NCBI RefSeq assembly: GCF_002847825.1
Contig: NZ_PKIZ01000012.1
Location: 1-57,503 of the forward strand
Direction: 5' to 3'
Source: Kytococcus schroeteri
GTDB taxonomy: Bacteria > Actinomycetota > Actinomycetes > Actinomycetales > Dermatophilaceae
DNA length: 57,503 bases
The notes below the pieces were generated by a model. That model saw only the letters and a program-made list of their open reading frames with translations. It had not been told where the DNA came from and searched no databases. The number at the start of each line of letters is the position of its first letter. Position 1 is the first letter of the stretch. Shown one piece after another: positions 18,624 to 27,898 of this stretch. The position numbers were made by a program, and so were the translations under genes.

Positions 18624-19640
18624 ATGGACGAACGGCCGGACGGGTACGGCCAGCACGCGAGCGGCGAGGACACCGGTGGCGGGCCGGGTGCCGGTGGGCG
18701 GGGCGACCACGTGGTCTGGGAAGGCCGCGGCGTGGAGCCCTCCGCGCGGTTCGGTGACGCGGCGCGGGTTGCGTTGACGGCGGCGGCCGATCAGGTGGAC
18801 GTCCCGTCCTCGGTGGCGGGCGCACGCATGGCACCGGGGCACACCGCGCTGCGGGTGATGGCGGTGCTCGTGCTCGTGGTGGTGCTCGGCCTGGGGGCGT
18901 GGACCTGGTGGACGGGCCGGCAGGCGGCACCCCACCCGGTCGCGGCACCGGCGGGTGCTGAGGGAGGGGCCGAGGCAACTGGCGCGGGCCGCGAGGAGGG
19001 TGGGGCTCCCGGAGGAGGGGGTGGTGCCGGGGGTGGCGAGGCGTCCGGTGGGGCCTCAGCCGCGGCGTCCGGTGCCACCGGGGACCCGGCTCCCGGTGCC
19101 GCGGGGGTATCCGGGGCCGGAGAGGGCGCCGGGCAGGTCGTGGTGCACGTCGTGGGGGAGGTGCGGTCCCCGGGGGTGGTGCGGCTGCCGTCGGGGGCCC
19201 GCGTGGCCGACGCGGTGCGCGAGGCCGGGGGACCGACCCGCCGCGCCGACGTGTCGGTCCTCAACCTGGCCCGTCCGGTGACCGACGGGGAACAGCTGGT
19301 GGTGCTGCGCCCCGGTCAGGACCCACCCACCCCGGCGGCCGTTCCAGGTGGTGCGACGGGTCCGGGGGGTGCGGCCGGGGCCGGAACCACCCCGGGCGGC
19401 GCCGGCGGGGCGGCCCCCGGCGGTGCGGAGGAGCCGGGAGCCGGCGGCGCGCTGGACCTCAACACCGCCGACCAGGCGGCCCTCGAGGAGCTGCCCGGCG
19501 TGGGCCCGGTGACGGCCGAGCACATCCTGGCCTGGCGTACCGAGCACGGCCGGTTCACCTCGGTGGACGAGCTCATGGAGGTCAGCGGCATCGGGGAGAA
19601 GACCCTGGAGACGCTGCGTCCCCACGTGAGCGTCAGATGA
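18624..19640 (+). CDS. comEA: ComEA-like DNA-binding competence protein
   Basis: A 338-residue protein predicted to bind incoming DNA at the cell surface. It has a short cytoplasmic N-terminus, a membrane helix at about residues 73-95 and a long Gly/Ala/Ser-rich spacer. A SLBB-type domain (about 170-232, VVVHVVGEVRSPGVVRLPSG) follows. The C-terminal double helix-hairpin-helix domain (LDLNTADQAALEELPGVGPVTAEHI ... GIGEKTLETLRPHV) contacts DNA. I prefer the ATG at 18624; GTG codons at 18615 and 18618 are in frame and closer to a TAGCGT -10 candidate at 18598-18603. The stop overlaps the comEC start (ATGA). Genes for natural competence are widespread in actinobacteria even where transformation is not known. 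Confidence 0.9.
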   Translation: MDERPDGYGQHASGEDTGGGPGAGGRGDHVVWEGRGVEPSARFGDAARVALTAAADQVDVPSSVAGARMAPGHTALRVMAVLVLVVVLGLGAWTWWTGRQAAPHPVAAPAGAEGGAEATGAGREEGGAPGGGGGAGGGEASGGASAAASGATGDPAPGAAGVSGAGEGAGQVVVHVVGEVRSPGVVRLPSGARVADAVREAGGPTRRADVSVLNLARPVTDGEQLVVLRPGQDPPTPAAVPGGATGPGGAAGAGTTPGGAGGAAPGGAEEPGAGGALDLNTADQAALEELPGVGPVTAEHILAWRTEHGRFTSVDELMEVSGIGEKTLETLRPHVSVR

Positions 19641-22141
19641 GCACGCGCGCCGACCTGCGCCTGCTCGTCCCCGCCCTGGTGGCCTGGGCCACCGGGGCCG
19701 CCGCTCTGGCCTGGGGCGCCCCGCTGCGGTGGGCGGTCGTGGGGTGCTGTGCCCTGGTGGCGGTGCTCGGCCTCGTCCGCCTGCACCGGGGTGGGCCGAG
19801 GAGGCCGGTGCCCACCGCCGTCGCCACGGCCACGGCGGTGGTGACCGCGCTCGTGGTTGCGGCCTCCACACTGGCCCAGACGCAGCACGAGCAGGGCCTG
19901 GTCTCCCGGGCGGTGGCCGACGAGTCGGTGGTGACCGCCGAGGTGACCCTGGAGGCCGACGCCCGCCGGGTGGTGAGCGAGGGGCGTTTCGGCCGCAGCG
20001 AGCTGGTGCTCGTGCGGGCCCGGGCCCACCGCATCGTGCACCGGGGGCAGGAGTCGACGGCCGACGCCCCGCTGCTCGTCCTGGCGAAGCCGGGTCGGGG
20101 CTGGGACGGGCTCACCTGGCGCACGCGGCTCACGGTGAGCGGCCGCCTCGCGCCCTCGGAGCCGGGGGACGACGTGGTCGCGGTGCTCACCCCTGCCCGT
20201 GCCCCGCAGGACGTGGCGGCGCCCGGGGGAGGGTGGCGGGTGGCCGAGGGGCTGCGGGAGGGATTGCGGCAGGCGGTGGACCCGGTGTGGGCCGACGCCC
20301 GGGGACTCGTGCCCGGACTGGTGCTCGGCGACACCTCGCTCACGCCCGAGGACCTGACCCAGGCCATGACCGAGACCGGTATGACCCACCTCAGCGCGGT
20401 CAGCGGGTCCAACGTCGCCATCGTGGTGGGGGCCGTGCTGTGGGTGGCCGCCGGCGTGGGCCTGCCCCGGCGCGCCCGCCCGTGGGCCGCCGCGGCGGGC
20501 CTCGTGGCGTTCGTGGTGCTGGCCCGCCCGGAGCCGTCGGTGCTGCGCGCAGGGGTGATGGGTGCGGTCGGGCTGGTCGCCATGACCGCCTCCCGTCGGG
20601 CGGCGTCCTTCCCGGCGCTCGCGGCCAGCATGGTGGTGCTGCTCCTGTGGGACCCCTGGCTCGCGCGGTCGTACGGTTTCGCGCTCTCGGTGCTGGCCAC
20701 CCTCGGGCTCGTGCTCTTCGTGAGGCCGTGGGCCGCGGCGCTGCGCAGGCGGTGGCCCCGCCTGCCCGAGCCGGTGGCGCAGGGGCTGGTCATCCCCGTG
20801 GCGGCTGCGGTCACCACCTCGCCGGTCGTGGCGATGCTGCAGGGGCAGGTGAGCGTCGTCGGCCTGCTCACCAACCTGCTCGCCGCCCCGCTCGTGGCGC
20901 CGGCCACGCTCGGTGGGGTGGTCGTGGTGCTCGTGCACCCCGTGTCGCCGCTGGTGGCCGGGTGGGCGGCCTGGGTGGCTGCGGTGCCGGCCCAGGTGAT
21001 CGGCCTGACGGCGCGGTGGGGTGCCGCGGTGCCCTACGGCGCGGTGCCGTGGCCGTCCTCGGGGCCTGCCGCGCTCGGGATGGCGCTGCTCCTCGCGGCC
21101 GCGGTGCTGCTGGGGCCGGGCCTGTGGCGGTGGGCGGGGCCACGGCTGCGGCGCCTGGTCCTGCCCCGGCCGGGGTCCTGCGTGCTACCCGGCCCGCGGG
21201 AGGGGACGGGGCAGCGGACCGGGCAACGGATCGGGCAGGGCCGCCTCGAGACCGGTGCGCTCTGTTTGGCGGCCGGCACCGCGGTGGCCCTGTGGGGACT
21301 ACCGGGCGTCACCCAGCCCCTCCTGACCGGCCGGGACGGTGCGGCCGCGGACTGGCGGGTGGTCATGTGCGACGTGGGGCAGGGCGACGCGCTGCTCCTG
21401 CGCACCGGACCCCAGCGCGCCGTGCTGGTGGACACCGGCCCGGCCGGGGCGCCGGTGGCCGCCTGCCTTCGGCGCTCCGGGGTGCACGCGCTGGACGCGG
21501 TGGTCGTCACGCACAGCCACGCCGACCACTCGGGCAACCTCGGTGCGGTGCTCGACGCCGTGTCCGTGGACCGCGTGTGGGCCTCCCCGGAGGACCTCGC
21601 CCGGCCGATGCAGCCCGGGCACCCCGCTGAGTGGCGAGAGGTGGCGCGGGCCAGGGGTGTGGCGGTCGAACCGTTCGGTGCCGGCACGTCGCAGCAGGTG
21701 GGCACCGCTCGCTTGCGGGCGGTGTGGCCGCGTCCGGGGGTCGACCTGGCCGCCGACGACCGCCGCAACGACGGCAGCCTGGTCGTCCACGCGACCGTCG
21801 ACGGCCCCGACCCCGGCCCGGGCTCGGCGGTCACGGTCCTGCTCACCGGCGACCTCGAGGAGTCCGGGGGCGCCGCTGTGCAGCAGCTCACGGCATCGGA
21901 CCGGGTGGATGTGCTCAAGGTCCCGCACCACGGATCGGCCCACCAGGGACGCGGGCTGCTGGACCGAGGCGCCCCGCTGTCCCTGCTCAGCGTGGGGGCG
22001 CAGAACGACTACGGGCACCCCGCCGACCGCACGGTCGAGGCCCTGCGCGCCGCCGGCAGCACGGTGGTGAGCACCGCCGAGGAGGGCACGGTGGCCGTGG
22101 GGCGCGACACGGCCGGCACCCTGTGGTGGGGCCGGCCGTGA
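19637..22141 (+). CDS. comEC: ComEC/Rec2 DNA-uptake channel
   Basis: An 834-residue membrane protein that would form the channel for single-stranded DNA import. It has an N-terminal pair of helices, a DUF4131-like extracytoplasmic domain, the Competence domain with many helices and the GMTHLSAVSGSNVAIVVG motif (about residue 253), and a C-terminal metallo-beta-lactamase-like domain (DVGQGDALLLRTG at about 579, THSHADHSGN at about 624, KVPHHGSAHQG at about 764). Its first codon overlaps comEA. HolA, which normally follows, has moved elsewhere in this genome. It ends convergently with the LysR gene. Confidence 0.93.
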   Translation: MSTRADLRLLVPALVAWATGAAALAWGAPLRWAVVGCCALVAVLGLVRLHRGGPRRPVPTAVATATAVVTALVVAASTLAQTQHEQGLVSRAVADESVVTAEVTLEADARRVVSEGRFGRSELVLVRARAHRIVHRGQESTADAPLLVLAKPGRGWDGLTWRTRLTVSGRLAPSEPGDDVVAVLTPARAPQDVAAPGGGWRVAEGLREGLRQAVDPVWADARGLVPGLVLGDTSLTPEDLTQAMTETGMTHLSAVSGSNVAIVVGAVLWVAAGVGLPRRARPWAAAAGLVAFVVLARPEPSVLRAGVMGAVGLVAMTASRRAASFPALAASMVVLLLWDPWLARSYGFALSVLATLGLVLFVRPWAAALRRRWPRLPEPVAQGLVIPVAAAVTTSPVVAMLQGQVSVVGLLTNLLAAPLVAPATLGGVVVVLVHPVSPLVAGWAAWVAAVPAQVIGLTARWGAAVPYGAVPWPSSGPAALGMALLLAAAVLLGPGLWRWAGPRLRRLVLPRPGSCVLPGPREGTGQRTGQRIGQGRLETGALCLAAGTAVALWGLPGVTQPLLTGRDGAAADWRVVMCDVGQGDALLLRTGPQRAVLVDTGPAGAPVAACLRRSGVHALDAVVVTHSHADHSGNLGAVLDAVSVDRVWASPEDLARPMQPGHPAEWREVARARGVAVEPFGAGTSQQVGTARLRAVWPRPGVDLAADDRRNDGSLVVHATVDGPDPGPGSAVTVLLTGDLEESGGAAVQQLTASDRVDVLKVPHHGSAHQGRGLLDRGAPLSLLSVGAQNDYGHPADRTVEALRAAGSTVVSTAEEGTVAVGRDTAGTLWWGRP

Positions 22142-22188
22142 GCGGGGCGCGCGGGAGGCTGACGAGGTGGCGCGTCGCCGGGTGGGTG

Positions 22189-22208
22189 GGCGCTCGCGGA
22201 GGAGCGCC
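22189..22208. terminator. Weak hairpin between comEC and the LysR gene
   Basis: A 7-bp stem, GGCGCTC and GAGCGCC, with a 6-base loop and no T tract, in the 74-base gap between convergent genes. Confidence 0.35.
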
Positions 22209-22215
22209 GTGGCGC

Positions 22216-23166
22216 TCAGTCGGCGGTCTCGGGCGCGAGGGCCTCGGGCACCTCGGCGGCCATGGTGGCCGCGGCGCCGCAGAGGGCCTCCATCATCGCG
22301 GCCACGGCGGGCACACGCATGAGGTCCGGTGTGCTCACCGCGTGGATGGTGCGCCGCGAACCGGTGCTCAGGGGCAGGGCCACCACCCCGGCGTGGCGCA
22401 CGTGGCGCAGCACCATCCGCGGCACCAGCGCGGCCCCCAGCCCGGCCGAGACGAGGCCCAGCACCGCCACGTAGTCCTCGGTCTGGAACTCCACGCGCGG
22501 CACGAAGCCGGCCTCCTGGGCCAGGTGCATGAGGTGGCCGCGGCAGCGTGCGCAGCCGGCGATCCACGGATCGTCGGCGAGCGCGGCCAGGTCCACGGTG
22601 TCGCCGCCGGCCTGCGGGTGGTCCTCCGGCAGGGCGACGAGCATCTCGTCGGTGAGGATGTCGCGGATCTCCAGGCCGGCCAGGTCGTCCACCTCGCGGC
22701 CCACGGTGGTTCCGCTGTGGGAGAAGGCGACGGCGAGGTCGCACCGGCCGTCGCGCAGGGCCGCGAGCGACTCCGGCGGCTCGGCCTCGGTGAGCTGGAT
22801 CTCGATGCTGGGGTGCTCGCTGCGCAGGTCGCGCAGGGCCTGGGGCACGAGGGCGGCGGTGGAGGAGGGGAAGGCGGCCACGCGCACCCGCCCGGACTCC
22901 AGCCCGGCGATGGAGCTGAGCTCCTGCTCGGCGGTCTCCAGCAGGGTGAGCACGGTGACGGCGTGGCGGGCCAGCACCTGCCCGGCCTGCGTGAGGCGCA
23001 CCGTGCGCCCCTGCCGCTCGACCAGGGGGGTGCCGATGCGTCCCTCGAGACGGCGCACCATCTGCGAGATGGCGGGCTGGGTGTAGCCCAGCGAGTGGGC
23101 GGCGGCGGTGAAGGAGCCCTGCTCCGCGATGGCGCGCATGATGCGCAGCCCGGCCGTGTCGATCAT
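22216..23166 (-). CDS. LysR-family transcriptional regulator
   Basis: A 316-residue regulator with the LysR winged helix-turn-helix at residues 5-64 (GSFTAAAHSLGYTQPAISQMVRRLE) and a periplasmic-binding-protein-like effector domain after residue 90. A small cysteine cluster (GCARCRGH, about residue 203) in the effector domain could be redox- or metal-sensitive. It is divergent from the class V aminotransferase-like gene, which is its probable target. On the minus strand TACAGT stands six bases before the ATG with TTGCCG 16 bases upstream, so the mRNA is probably leaderless and the promoters overlap. Confidence 0.88.
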   Translation of the reverse strand: MIDTAGLRIMRAIAEQGSFTAAAHSLGYTQPAISQMVRRLEGRIGTPLVERQGRTVRLTQAGQVLARHAVTVLTLLETAEQELSSIAGLESGRVRVAAFPSSTAALVPQALRDLRSEHPSIEIQLTEAEPPESLAALRDGRCDLAVAFSHSGTTVGREVDDLAGLEIRDILTDEMLVALPEDHPQAGGDTVDLAALADDPWIAGCARCRGHLMHLAQEAGFVPRVEFQTEDYVAVLGLVSAGLGAALVPRMVLRHVRHAGVVALPLSTGSRRTIHAVSTPDLMRVPAVAAMMEALCGAAATMAAEVPEALAPETAD

Positions 23167-23239
23167 GGGCTCACTGTAACTTGCTGTTGGGCCTCGGCAA
23201 AGGATCGCGCCATTGTGTAATCGGACGTCCGCTCCCACA
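23167..23239. promoter_or_regulatory. Divergent control region of LysR and aminotransferase-like genes
   Basis: 73 bases with the minus-strand promoter TTGCCG-N16-TACAGT six bases before the LysR ATG, and AT-rich GTGTAAT (23215-23221) near the rightward start. It is lower in GC than its flanks and the likely LysR binding site; no single T-N11-A operator stands out. Confidence 0.45.
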
Positions 23240-24481
23240 ATGCCGTCCATGACGATGACGCCGGCCCGTCCCCTGTCCTGTGAGCCCGCCGTGGCCACCC
23301 GCCACGTCGAGCCCGCCGAGCCCGCCACGCCGGCCAGCGCCCTCGCCGGCGGCGAGGACGCACCCGTGCCCGGGGCCGCGGACGAACCGGCCCCGGGCAC
23401 GCGGGACGCCGCGTGGCTGCGCGACCAGTTCGCCACCACCGGCGGCTACCTCAACGCCGCCACCTGCGGCCTGCCCACCCGGCGCACCACCGAGGCCATG
23501 GCCCGCGACGCCCGGCGGTGGACCACCGGGGACGTCTCGCCGGTCGGGTACCACGAGCACGTGGAACGGGCCCGTGCGCTCTACGGCCGCCTCGTAGGGG
23601 TGCCGGCCGACCGCGTGGCGACCGGCTCCCAGACGTCGGTGTTCACCGGCATGGTGGCCGCGGGGCTGCCCGACGGCGCCGAGGTGGTGGTGGTAGAAGG
23701 CGACTTCTCCAGCCTCGTCTACCCCTTCCTCGTGCAGGCCGAGCGCCCCCACCCCACCCGCGAGGGCGGCCGCATCACGGTGCGCTCGGTGCCGCGCCAG
23801 GAGCTGTGCACCTCCCTGCGCGAGGAGACCGCGGCCGTGGTCTACAGCCACAGCCAGAGCGCGTGCGGCAGCCTCACCGCCCCCGATGCCGTGCGCCGCG
23901 CAGCCGAGGCCGTGGGTGCCCTGACGGTCTGCGACGTCACCCAGTCCGCCGGCTGGCAGGCGGTGGATGCCTCGCTGGCCGATGTGACGGTCTGCTCGGC
24001 CTACAAGTGGCTCTGCCACCCGCGCGGCGTGGCGTACATGACGGTCTCCGAGCGGGCCATGGACGCCCTCGTGCCGGTGAACGCGGGCTGGTACGCCGGC
24101 GAGGTGGTCTGGGACTCCATGTACGGCCCGGCCATGCAGCTCTCCTCGCGTGCCTCCCGCTTCGACGTCTCGCCCGGCTGGCCGCTGTGGCCCGGTGCCG
24201 TCGCCGCTCTGGAGGACTTCCTCCAGGTGCCCACCGGTGCGGTCAACGCCCACGACGTGGCGCTCACCAACCGCCTCCGGGCCGGGCTGGGCCTGGCACC
24301 CTCGGACTCCGCCATCGTCAGCCTGCCCATGCCGCCGGAGGCCGCGCAGGCCGCGGAGCGGGCCGGGCTGACCCTCTCGCAGCGGGCCGGGGGGGTGCGC
24401 CTGAGCTTCCACGTGTGGAACACCGAGCAGGACGTGGACCGCGCCCTGGAGGTGCTGGCGCCCTTCGCGCAGCGCGGCTGA
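23240..24481 (+). CDS. Class V aminotransferase-fold PLP enzyme
   Basis: A 413-residue fold-type I PLP enzyme of the aminotransferase V/cysteine-desulfurase superfamily. The substrate loop GGYLNAATCGLPTRRT, the Asp motif VCDVTQSAGWQAVD and the PLP lysine in VTVCSAYKWLCHPRG (about residue 255) are clear. The first 45 residues are Pro/Ala/Glu-rich, so the true start could be downstream of the ATG at 23240; several ATG codons lie within the first 20 codons. Specificity cannot be read from sequence. The fold includes desulfurases, isopenicillin-epimerase-like proteins and EgtE-like lyases. It is divergent from a LysR regulator that probably controls it. Confidence 0.8.
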   Translation: MPSMTMTPARPLSCEPAVATRHVEPAEPATPASALAGGEDAPVPGAADEPAPGTRDAAWLRDQFATTGGYLNAATCGLPTRRTTEAMARDARRWTTGDVSPVGYHEHVERARALYGRLVGVPADRVATGSQTSVFTGMVAAGLPDGAEVVVVEGDFSSLVYPFLVQAERPHPTREGGRITVRSVPRQELCTSLREETAAVVYSHSQSACGSLTAPDAVRRAAEAVGALTVCDVTQSAGWQAVDASLADVTVCSAYKWLCHPRGVAYMTVSERAMDALVPVNAGWYAGEVVWDSMYGPAMQLSSRASRFDVSPGWPLWPGAVAALEDFLQVPTGAVNAHDVALTNRLRAGLGLAPSDSAIVSLPMPPEAAQAAERAGLTLSQRAGGVRLSFHVWNTEQDVDRALEVLAPFAQRG

Positions 24482-24547
24482 CGCCCGGCCGGTCCGGGGC
24501 AGGGCGGGTGGCCGACGAGCCGTCCGGTCCGGGCACGCACGTGTGGT

Positions 24548-25945
24548 GTGATGCTCTGCGTGCCCGACTCCCTGCTCCCGGACCCCGCCGGCGCCCAGAT
24601 GGCCGCCGCCCGGGACGAGGCGCACCACGGACCCAGCTGGCGCGGACCCCGCCGTGGCACGGCCCTGTGCCTCTCCGGTGGCGGGTTCCGGGCCGCCCTG
24701 TTCCACCTGGGAGCCCTGCGCCGCCTCAACGAGCTGGGCATGCTCGGGCAGCTGCGCACCGTCTCGGCGGTGAGCGGCGGCAGCATCGCCGCGATGCTGC
24801 TGGCCGACCCCCGCCTGGGCTGGCCGACGCCGGACGCCCTGAGCCAGAGCATCGACTCGGCCGACCTGGTGGAGCCCGACCCGAGCGCCCCGCCGCTGCC
24901 GCGCGGCGACACCGTGCCCGGTGGCCTGTTCTCCGCCCCGCGGGTGGAGGGGTTCGAGCAGTACGTGGCCGAGCCGCTGCGTCGCCTGACCCGTCACAAC
25001 CTGCGCACCCGCGCGCTGGTGTCGGGCTGGGGGCCCAAGGTGCGCCGCCCGGCCGACCGCAGCTCCCGGGTGCTCGCCGACCAGCTGGTGGACCACATCG
25101 ACTGGTGGGCGGCCGACCTGCGGGAGGCCCGCCGCACCGCCGGCCCCGCCGTGGTGGTGGAGGCCACCGAGCTCGCCCACGGGGTCAACTGGACCTTCGC
25201 CGACTCCCGCGCCCACCCGCCGCGGGGCCGCGTCGGGGACTACCGGCTCGGCTACGGCGACCCGCCGGCGGGGCTGCGCCTGGCCGACGTCGTCGCGGCC
25301 TCGAGCGCCTACCCGCCGTACTTCGCGCCGTTCGACCTGGACGCCACGACGCTCGAGCTCAGCGGGGGTCACGCCGGGCACCTCGACGCGGCCGCCCGCC
25401 CCCGCATCGAGCGCACCGTGCAGCTGCTCGACGGCGGCATCTACGACAACCTCGCCCTGGAGCCGGTGTGGCGCGACCACGCCGGGGTGCTCGTGAGCGA
25501 CGGGGGCGCGGTGTTCCGGGCCCGCAGCGCGCGCACGCCGCTGGGGCGCATCCTGCACGTCATCAGCATCGCTGCCGGTGGCGGGGAGGTGACGCGTCTA
25601 CGCTGGCTCCACTCGGCCTACAACTGGGGCGTGGTCGAGGGGGCCTCGTGGGCCATGGACTCGCGGGTCCCGCAGAGTTACCCCATCGAGGTGGCGGCAC
25701 GCATCAACGCCATCCGCACGGACATGGACGCCTTCAGCGAGGCCGAGCAGAAGATCATCGAGCGGCACGGCTACGGGGTGGCCGACTCGGCCATCAGGCG
25801 GTACGCCCCGCACCTCATCCTGCGCGACGCGCCGGCGCGCTACCCGCACCCGGAGGTGGCCGACCCCGAGGTGGCGCTGCGGGCGCTGCGTGGGTCGGGG
25901 CGGGTGTCGCTCGTGGGGCGCCGGCCGCGGCGGGGGCGCGCGTGA
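24548..25945 (+). CDS. Patatin-like phospholipase
   Basis: A 465-residue protein of the patatin/RssA lipase family. The oxyanion motif CLSGGGFRAALFHLGAL lies at about residue 42, the nucleophile serine in SAVSGGS at about 76, and the catalytic Asp in LLDGGIYDN at about 294, so the Ser-Asp dyad is intact. There is no signal peptide, so it is probably cytosolic or membrane-peripheral. The start is uncertain: GTG 24548, ATG 24551 and GTG 24560 are in frame without a ribosome site. A TGTGAT element seven bases before GTG 24560 hints at leaderless initiation there. The stop overlaps the start of the sirtuin gene (GTGA), implying coupled expression. Confidence 0.85.
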   Translation: MMLCVPDSLLPDPAGAQMAAARDEAHHGPSWRGPRRGTALCLSGGGFRAALFHLGALRRLNELGMLGQLRTVSAVSGGSIAAMLLADPRLGWPTPDALSQSIDSADLVEPDPSAPPLPRGDTVPGGLFSAPRVEGFEQYVAEPLRRLTRHNLRTRALVSGWGPKVRRPADRSSRVLADQLVDHIDWWAADLREARRTAGPAVVVEATELAHGVNWTFADSRAHPPRGRVGDYRLGYGDPPAGLRLADVVAASSAYPPYFAPFDLDATTLELSGGHAGHLDAAARPRIERTVQLLDGGIYDNLALEPVWRDHAGVLVSDGGAVFRARSARTPLGRILHVISIAAGGGEVTRLRWLHSAYNWGVVEGASWAMDSRVPQSYPIEVAARINAIRTDMDAFSEAEQKIIERHGYGVADSAIRRYAPHLILRDAPARYPHPEVADPEVALRALRGSGRVSLVGRRPRRGRA

Positions 25946-26877
25946 GTGCCGGCGCCACCCTGCCCGAGGTGGCCACGCCGGTGACCCTGCCGCCGGAGGT
26001 CGAGGCCGCGCCGCAGGAGGTGGAGGCGCTCGCCGAGCTGCTGGCGACCCGCCGCCTGGCGGTGGTGACCGGCGCCGGCATGTCCACGGCATCGGGCATC
26101 CCGGACTACCGCGGACCGGACGGGGTGCGCCGCGTGCAGCCCATGACCATCGGGGACTTCCGTGCCGGCCCGGCCTCGCGGCTCCGCTACTGGGCGCGGG
26201 CCTTCGTGGGCTGGGAGCGGTTCACCGGCGCTCGTCCCAACACCGGCCACCGTGCGCTGGCCGCCCTGCAGTGCGAGGGGGTGGACACCGGGGCGGTCGC
26301 GGGCATCACCGGGGTGATCACGCAGAACGTGGACGGGTTGCACCAGCGGGCCGGGTCGCCGGACGTGCTCGAGCTGCACGGGACGCTCTCGCGCATCGTG
26401 TGCCTGGCCTGTGGGGCCACCGAGGAGCGCGAGCACCTGCAGGCGCGCCTGGCCGAGGCGAACCCCGACCACCGTCGGGTGGCGCTGGACGCCGGGCAGG
26501 TGCGTCCGGACGGCGACGTGGCCCTGGACGAGGAGGCCGTGGCGGCCTTCCGTGCGCCCCGCTGCCTGGCGTGCGGGTCCGACGAGCTCAAGCCGGACGT
26601 CGTGTACTTCGGGGAGAACGTGCCCCGCCCCCGGGTGGACGCGGCGTACGCGATGGTGGACGCCGCCGACGGGTTGCTCGTGCTGGGCTCGAGCCTCAAG
26701 GTGATGAGCGGGTACCGCTTCGCCCGGCACGTGCACCGCGCCGGGGGACCGGTGGTGGTCCTGACCCGCGGCTGGCACCGCGCGGACCGGGAGGCCACGC
26801 TCACGGTGGACGCGATGGTGCACACGACGCTTGCCGCGGTGGCCGACCGCCTCGGGGTGGGCGTCCCCGAGGCGTGA
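25942..26877 (+). CDS. Sir2-family NAD-dependent protein deacylase
   Basis: A 311-residue sirtuin expected to remove acyl groups from lysines using NAD. The NAD-binding motif VVTGAGMSTASGIPDYRG is at about residue 40, TQNVDGLHQRAG at about 130 and the catalytic histidine in LELHGTL at about 144. A zinc ribbon is formed by CLACG (about 154) and CLACGS (about 210). The segment between the cysteine pairs is longer than in minimal bacterial sirtuins, as in the larger class II-like actinobacterial forms. The GTG start at 25942 overlaps the patatin stop by four bases. Substrates are unknown. Confidence 0.9.
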   Translation: MSAGATLPEVATPVTLPPEVEAAPQEVEALAELLATRRLAVVTGAGMSTASGIPDYRGPDGVRRVQPMTIGDFRAGPASRLRYWARAFVGWERFTGARPNTGHRALAALQCEGVDTGAVAGITGVITQNVDGLHQRAGSPDVLELHGTLSRIVCLACGATEEREHLQARLAEANPDHRRVALDAGQVRPDGDVALDEEAVAAFRAPRCLACGSDELKPDVVYFGENVPRPRVDAAYAMVDAADGLLVLGSSLKVMSGYRFARHVHRAGGPVVVLTRGWHRADREATLTVDAMVHTTLAAVADRLGVGVPEA

Positions 26878-26935
26878 CCCCGGTGCGGGAGCGTGGCGAC
26901 CGGGTGCGCGCTGACCGGGAGTGCCCTGCGGGGGC

Positions 26936-27634
26936 TCAGACCCTGCGCAGCACCGCGGTGACCTTGCCCAGGATGGTGGCGTCGTTGCCGTCGATGGGGT
27001 CGAAGGCCGGGTTGTGCGGCTGCAGCCACACCTGGTTCTTGACCTTCTTGTAGGTCTTCACGGTGGCCTCGTCGTCGAGCAGCGCGGCCACGATGTCGCC
27101 GTTGATGGCGGCCTGCTGGCGGCGCACCACCACCCAGTCGCCGTCGCAGATGGCGGCGTCCACCATCGAGTCACCCTTGACGCGCAGCAGGAAGAGCTCG
27201 CCGTCGCCCACGATCTGGCGGGGGAGCGGGAAGACGTCCTCCACGCGCTCCTCGGCGAGGATCGGCCCGCCGGCGGCGATCTGCCCCACGACCGGCACGT
27301 AGGAGGCCGGCGGGCGGGAGTCGGCCGCCTCGGAGGGGTCCCAGGTGTCCTCCGGGAGCTTGCGGTACCCGCGGTCGCCCGGCCACTGGGCGTCGAGGAT
27401 CTCCAGCGCGCGGGGGCGGTTCGGGTCGCGGCGGATGTAGCCCTTGCGCTGCAGTGCGTTGAGCTGGTGCTGCACGGAACTGGCCGAGGCGAGCTCCACC
27501 TCCTCGGCGATCTCGCGCATGCTCGGCGGGTACCCGCGCTCGTCGATGGAGCGGCGGATGCACTCCAGCACACGGGTCTGCCGGTCGGTCAGCGGCTCGT
27601 TCCGGCGCAGGCCGGGCTCGTTCTTCTCGGTCAT
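26936..27634 (-). CDS. lexA: LexA SOS repressor
   Basis: A 232-residue repressor of the DNA-damage response. The N-terminal winged helix (about residues 12-75, [24 protein letters not shown]) is followed by the autoprotease domain. The cleavage site Ala-Gly in GQIAAGGP is near residue 120, the catalytic Ser in VKGDSMVDA near 157 and the catalytic Lys in ATVKTYKK near 193. The ATG at 27634 is preceded by AAGGGGG. It is divergent from a LysM gene, the same arrangement as lexA with yneA in Bacillus and lexA with Rv2719c in Mycobacterium. Two LexA-box-like palindromes lie between them. Confidence 0.96.
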   Translation of the reverse strand: MTEKNEPGLRRNEPLTDRQTRVLECIRRSIDERGYPPSMREIAEEVELASASSVQHQLNALQRKGYIRRDPNRPRALEILDAQWPGDRGYRKLPEDTWDPSEAADSRPPASYVPVVGQIAAGGPILAEERVEDVFPLPRQIVGDGELFLLRVKGDSMVDAAICDGDWVVVRRQQAAINGDIVAALLDDEATVKTYKKVKNQVWLQPHNPAFDPIDGNDATILGKVTAVLRRV

Positions 27635-27818
27635 GTCGGGGTCCCCCTTCGCGGGTCGTCGCGGCGGAGAACTGCGCGTCATGACGCCGGATCTCCGAGG
27701 TTGTCGGTGGTCACCGCTTCACTGCGTGGTGTCGGCAGGGCGTGCGGCGGGAGGTCCCGCTCGTACGCACGGCCGACAACCGGTGCACACAGGATACGAC
27801 GTCACCGTCCCGCCAGAA

Positions 27819-27830
27819 GGACATCCGTTC
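27819..27830. promoter_or_regulatory. LexA-box-like palindrome A
   Basis: GGACATCCGTTC, matching the GAAC-N4-GTTC spacing of actinobacterial SOS boxes with one substitution in the left half; the right half continues as GTTCGG. It lies in the lexA-LysM intergenic region. Confidence 0.5.
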
Positions 27831-27839
27831 GGGCGTGTC

Positions 27840-27869
27840 TTGGTGAGTGTCGGTCACCTGTGCTACACA
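27840..27869 (+). promoter_or_regulatory. Candidate promoter of the LysM gene
   Basis: TTGGTG (27840-27845), 18-base spacer, TACACA (27864-27869). The predicted start near 27877 places LexA-box-like palindrome B just downstream, where a bound repressor would block elongation. Confidence 0.45.
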
Positions 27870-27886
27870 TAGTACAGACATGCGAC

Positions 27887-27898
27887 GGACATCCGTCC
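27887..27898. promoter_or_regulatory. LexA-box-like palindrome B
   Basis: GGACATCCGTCC inside the perfect CGGAC-ATCC-GTCCG palindrome (27886-27899). Same N4 core as palindrome A, with symmetric GGAC/GTCC in place of GAAC/GTTC. Confidence 0.45.

Noticed and set aside
23413..25941. In-frame upstream extension of the sirtuin across the aminotransferase and patatin genes
   Set aside because: The extension is an out-of-frame shadow of those two genes; the sirtuin begins at the GTG overlapping the patatin stop.
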